From: Daphnia carinata
Taxonomy: Eukaryota; Arthropoda; Branchiopoda; Diplostraca; Daphniidae
NCBI RefSeq assembly: GCF_022539665.2
Contig: NC_081331.1
Coordinates: 2,204,501-2,268,500 of the forward strand
Reading direction: 5' to 3'
Length of the DNA stretch: 64,000 nucleotides
Every line of letters begins with the position of its first letter. Positions within the stretch are counted from its first letter, which is position 1. Under the pieces are notes generated by a model, which worked only from the letters and a program-made list of their open reading frames with translations, was not told where the DNA came from and made no database searches. This document shows positions 63,101-64,000 of this stretch, piece by piece. A program made the position numbers and the translations under genes.

Positions 63101-64000
63101 CATCATTGACATGTATAATAGGGGCAACATGTAGGACGAAACATTTGAAATCGTCATCGCAGCGGCTTTTGTTTTATTTCTCTGATATTCTCTGAGGGAC
63201 CTTAACGGCAGATATGCAATGGAAGTGGGCGGAGGGGAAGGATGTATACTGGTATCTATCAAGACCCGATTTCGTTTGCCCTCCTTTCCTTTGGGTTTTT
63301 TATAGCGCGTTTGGTGGCCCTTTCTACCTTGAAGCCGCTAGTTCTTTGTCCTTCTCTCATCAAGAAGGCCGATGTGAGAACATCTCGCTAGTTGTATAGA
63401 CTCGCACAAGTTTATATGTGTACATAATTTTTTTTTAAAGGTAAGATGGGCCTGAAAAATACGAGAGGGGGGAAAATAAAAGCAAAGCAACCCAACACAA
63501 AAAGGCCGGACAAACCAATATTTGAACTTTGGCTTTTGTTCGCTCTGGATCCTCAAAATACGTTTTTTTATGACCTTTTAAGAATCTCCAGAAAGTTCAG
63601 AAGAAAGAAAGAAAAGAAGGGTGCCTTCGCATTGGACTGATGGCGGTCTACGATCGTATAAATTCTAATACGATGGGTCAATATCTCTCTATGGAGTTCA
63701 AACATTGTTGAAATGCTTAAACGACCGTTTGCCACCCTTTTGCGCTCGTTTTCAAACCAAATGATTACATAATGACGATGTGCTACTACTCTAAAAAGAA
63801 AAGATTTATCATTCCAAATCAGCTAGAAATAGCCCCAAATTCCAAAAGATAGAACACATTCAAATAATGGTTTTTTTTATTTTTAAATCATCATTTTTGC
63901 AGGAGCATCCAGGATTGAGAGGCACACCGTTGGCCATGCTGGCCGCCCAGTGCAGCAAACTGTCGTCCAAGAGTCCGCCTCCATTGGCTGACGCTGCCGT
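45645..64000 (+). CDS. Sp6-9: Sp6-9 group zinc-finger transcription factor, N-terminal exons
   Basis: Three phase-0 coding exons. Exon 1, 45,645-45,731, starts MLTDVPGMLTRAG in a good context (GACAATG). Exon 2, 61,593-61,712, is 120 nt between CATTAG and CTG|GTATGT and encodes AQEAQ, 11 alanines, then GLTAGVHGLLHSKSRLW... ending KDIL. Exon 3 runs from 63,903 (TTTTGCAG) off the right edge with HPGLRGTPLAMLAAQCSKL and SKSPPPLADAAV. TPLAMLAA plus C.K(L/I) is the N-terminal signature of Sp8/Sp9 and Drosophila Sp1. The BTD box and three C2H2 fingers should follow outside the window. Members are nuclear GC-box-binding activators or repressors acting in appendage outgrowth downstream of Wnt and upstream of Distal-less (family knowledge). 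Introns are 15.9 kb and 2.2 kb, far longer than those of the other genes here. Because exon 2 is phase 0 at both ends, it could be skipped without a frameshift. Confidence 0.85.
46213..46232 (+). repeat. G20 homopolymer followed by AGGAGG
   Basis: Twenty consecutive G, then AGGAGG. It is a potential G-quadruplex former and a likely sequencing-error hotspot. Confidence 0.9.
46528..46562. repeat. (GA)n microsatellite
   Basis: About seventeen uninterrupted GA units within a larger purine-rich stretch. Confidence 0.95.
49434..49451 (+). repeat. Oligo(T)-G18 tract
   Basis: A run of at least 15 T is followed directly by 18 G and then AGAAAAAGGG. Confidence 0.9.
52874..52894. repeat. Short (GA)n microsatellite
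   Basis: About ten GA units, interrupted only at the edges. Confidence 0.9.
55163..55200. repeat. (CAT)n trinucleotide repeat
   Basis: Two blocks of CATCAT units, interrupted by CATGAC. Confidence 0.85.
55559..55585 (+). promoter_or_regulatory. Candidate intronic core promoter
   Basis: TATATAAAA at 55,559 is followed about 20 nt later by an initiator-like GTTAGTCA, inside intron 1 of the Sp6-9 gene. A promoter here could give a transcript that starts downstream of exon 1. The spacing is a little short for a classical TATA-Inr pair. Confidence 0.25.
56462..56482. repeat. (AC)n microsatellite
   Basis: About ten AC units. Confidence 0.9.
57840..57855. repeat. 16-bp perfect palindrome GTACTATATATAGTAC
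   Basis: Each half is the exact reverse complement of the other. It is followed by a (TA)n stretch. A related palindrome GACTATATATAGTC is at 59,461-59,474. Confidence 0.85.
59252..59289. repeat. Perfect 12-bp inverted repeat with 14-nt spacer
   Basis: TGGTCGGCGATC and its exact complement GATCGCCGACCA flank TAATCACATAATTG. The arms are GC-rich in an AT-rich surrounding. Confidence 0.85.
60162..60190. repeat. (AG)n microsatellite
   Basis: About fourteen AG units. Confidence 0.95.
61713..63902 (+). other. Intron 2 of the Sp6-9 gene
   Basis: 2.2 kb with no supportable coding sequence. A few T-rich tracts and short CA repeats are present. The 3' end (TTTTTTTATTTTTAAATCATCATTTTTGCAG) is a strong acceptor with a long pyrimidine-rich tract. 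Confidence 0.6.

Overview
The window looks like nuclear DNA of a small-genome arthropod, most likely a branchiopod crustacean such as Daphnia. The evidence is spliced genes with mostly 55-75 bp GT-AG introns, fresh tandem duplicates, arthropod-type protein families, and a gene-poor, microsatellite-rich stretch around a developmental transcription factor. The species call is inference; no species-diagnostic sequence was identified.

Bases 1-19.8 kb are gene-dense. At the left edge lie the first three coding exons of a p50RhoGAP (ARHGAP1-type) gene on the minus strand. It is divergent from a five-exon plus-strand gene encoding a ~996-residue protein with an N-terminal DUF4470-like region and a C-terminal MYND zinc finger. 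Then come two tandem pairs, all on the minus strand: two Obg-like ATPase (OLA1) genes with ten coding exons each, and two sodium/solute symporters of the SLC5 multivitamin/monocarboxylate-transporter type with fifteen coding exons each. Within each pair, intron positions and phases are the same. The OLA1 copies are separated by a non-coding block with two units of an imperfect repeat (about 0.7 kb) and strong palindromes. The OLA1 and SLC5 pairs are separated by 2.4 kb of repeats, including a likely tRNA-derived SINE.

Bases ~19.8-45.6 kb contain no gene I can support. This stretch is rich in oligo(A)/oligo(T) runs, purine/pyrimidine microsatellites and a recurrent palindrome, TAGGCCTA (nine perfect copies seen between 22.9 and 56 kb). 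At 45,645 a plus-strand gene of the Sp6-9 zinc-finger transcription factor group (Drosophila Sp1 / vertebrate Sp6-Sp9 type) begins. I reconstruct three phase-0 coding exons: 45,645-45,731; 61,593-61,712 (with a run of 11 alanines); and 63,903 onward, carrying the family's TPLAMLAA N-terminal motif. Intron 1 is 15.9 kb and the gene runs off the right edge before its zinc fingers. The 25 kb upstream and the large intron are the natural place for its regulatory elements, though no enhancer can be proved from sequence alone.

No operons, CRISPR arrays, rRNA genes or intact tRNA genes were found. Exon coordinates were assigned by hand from reading-frame continuity, splice dinucleotides and protein-family knowledge.
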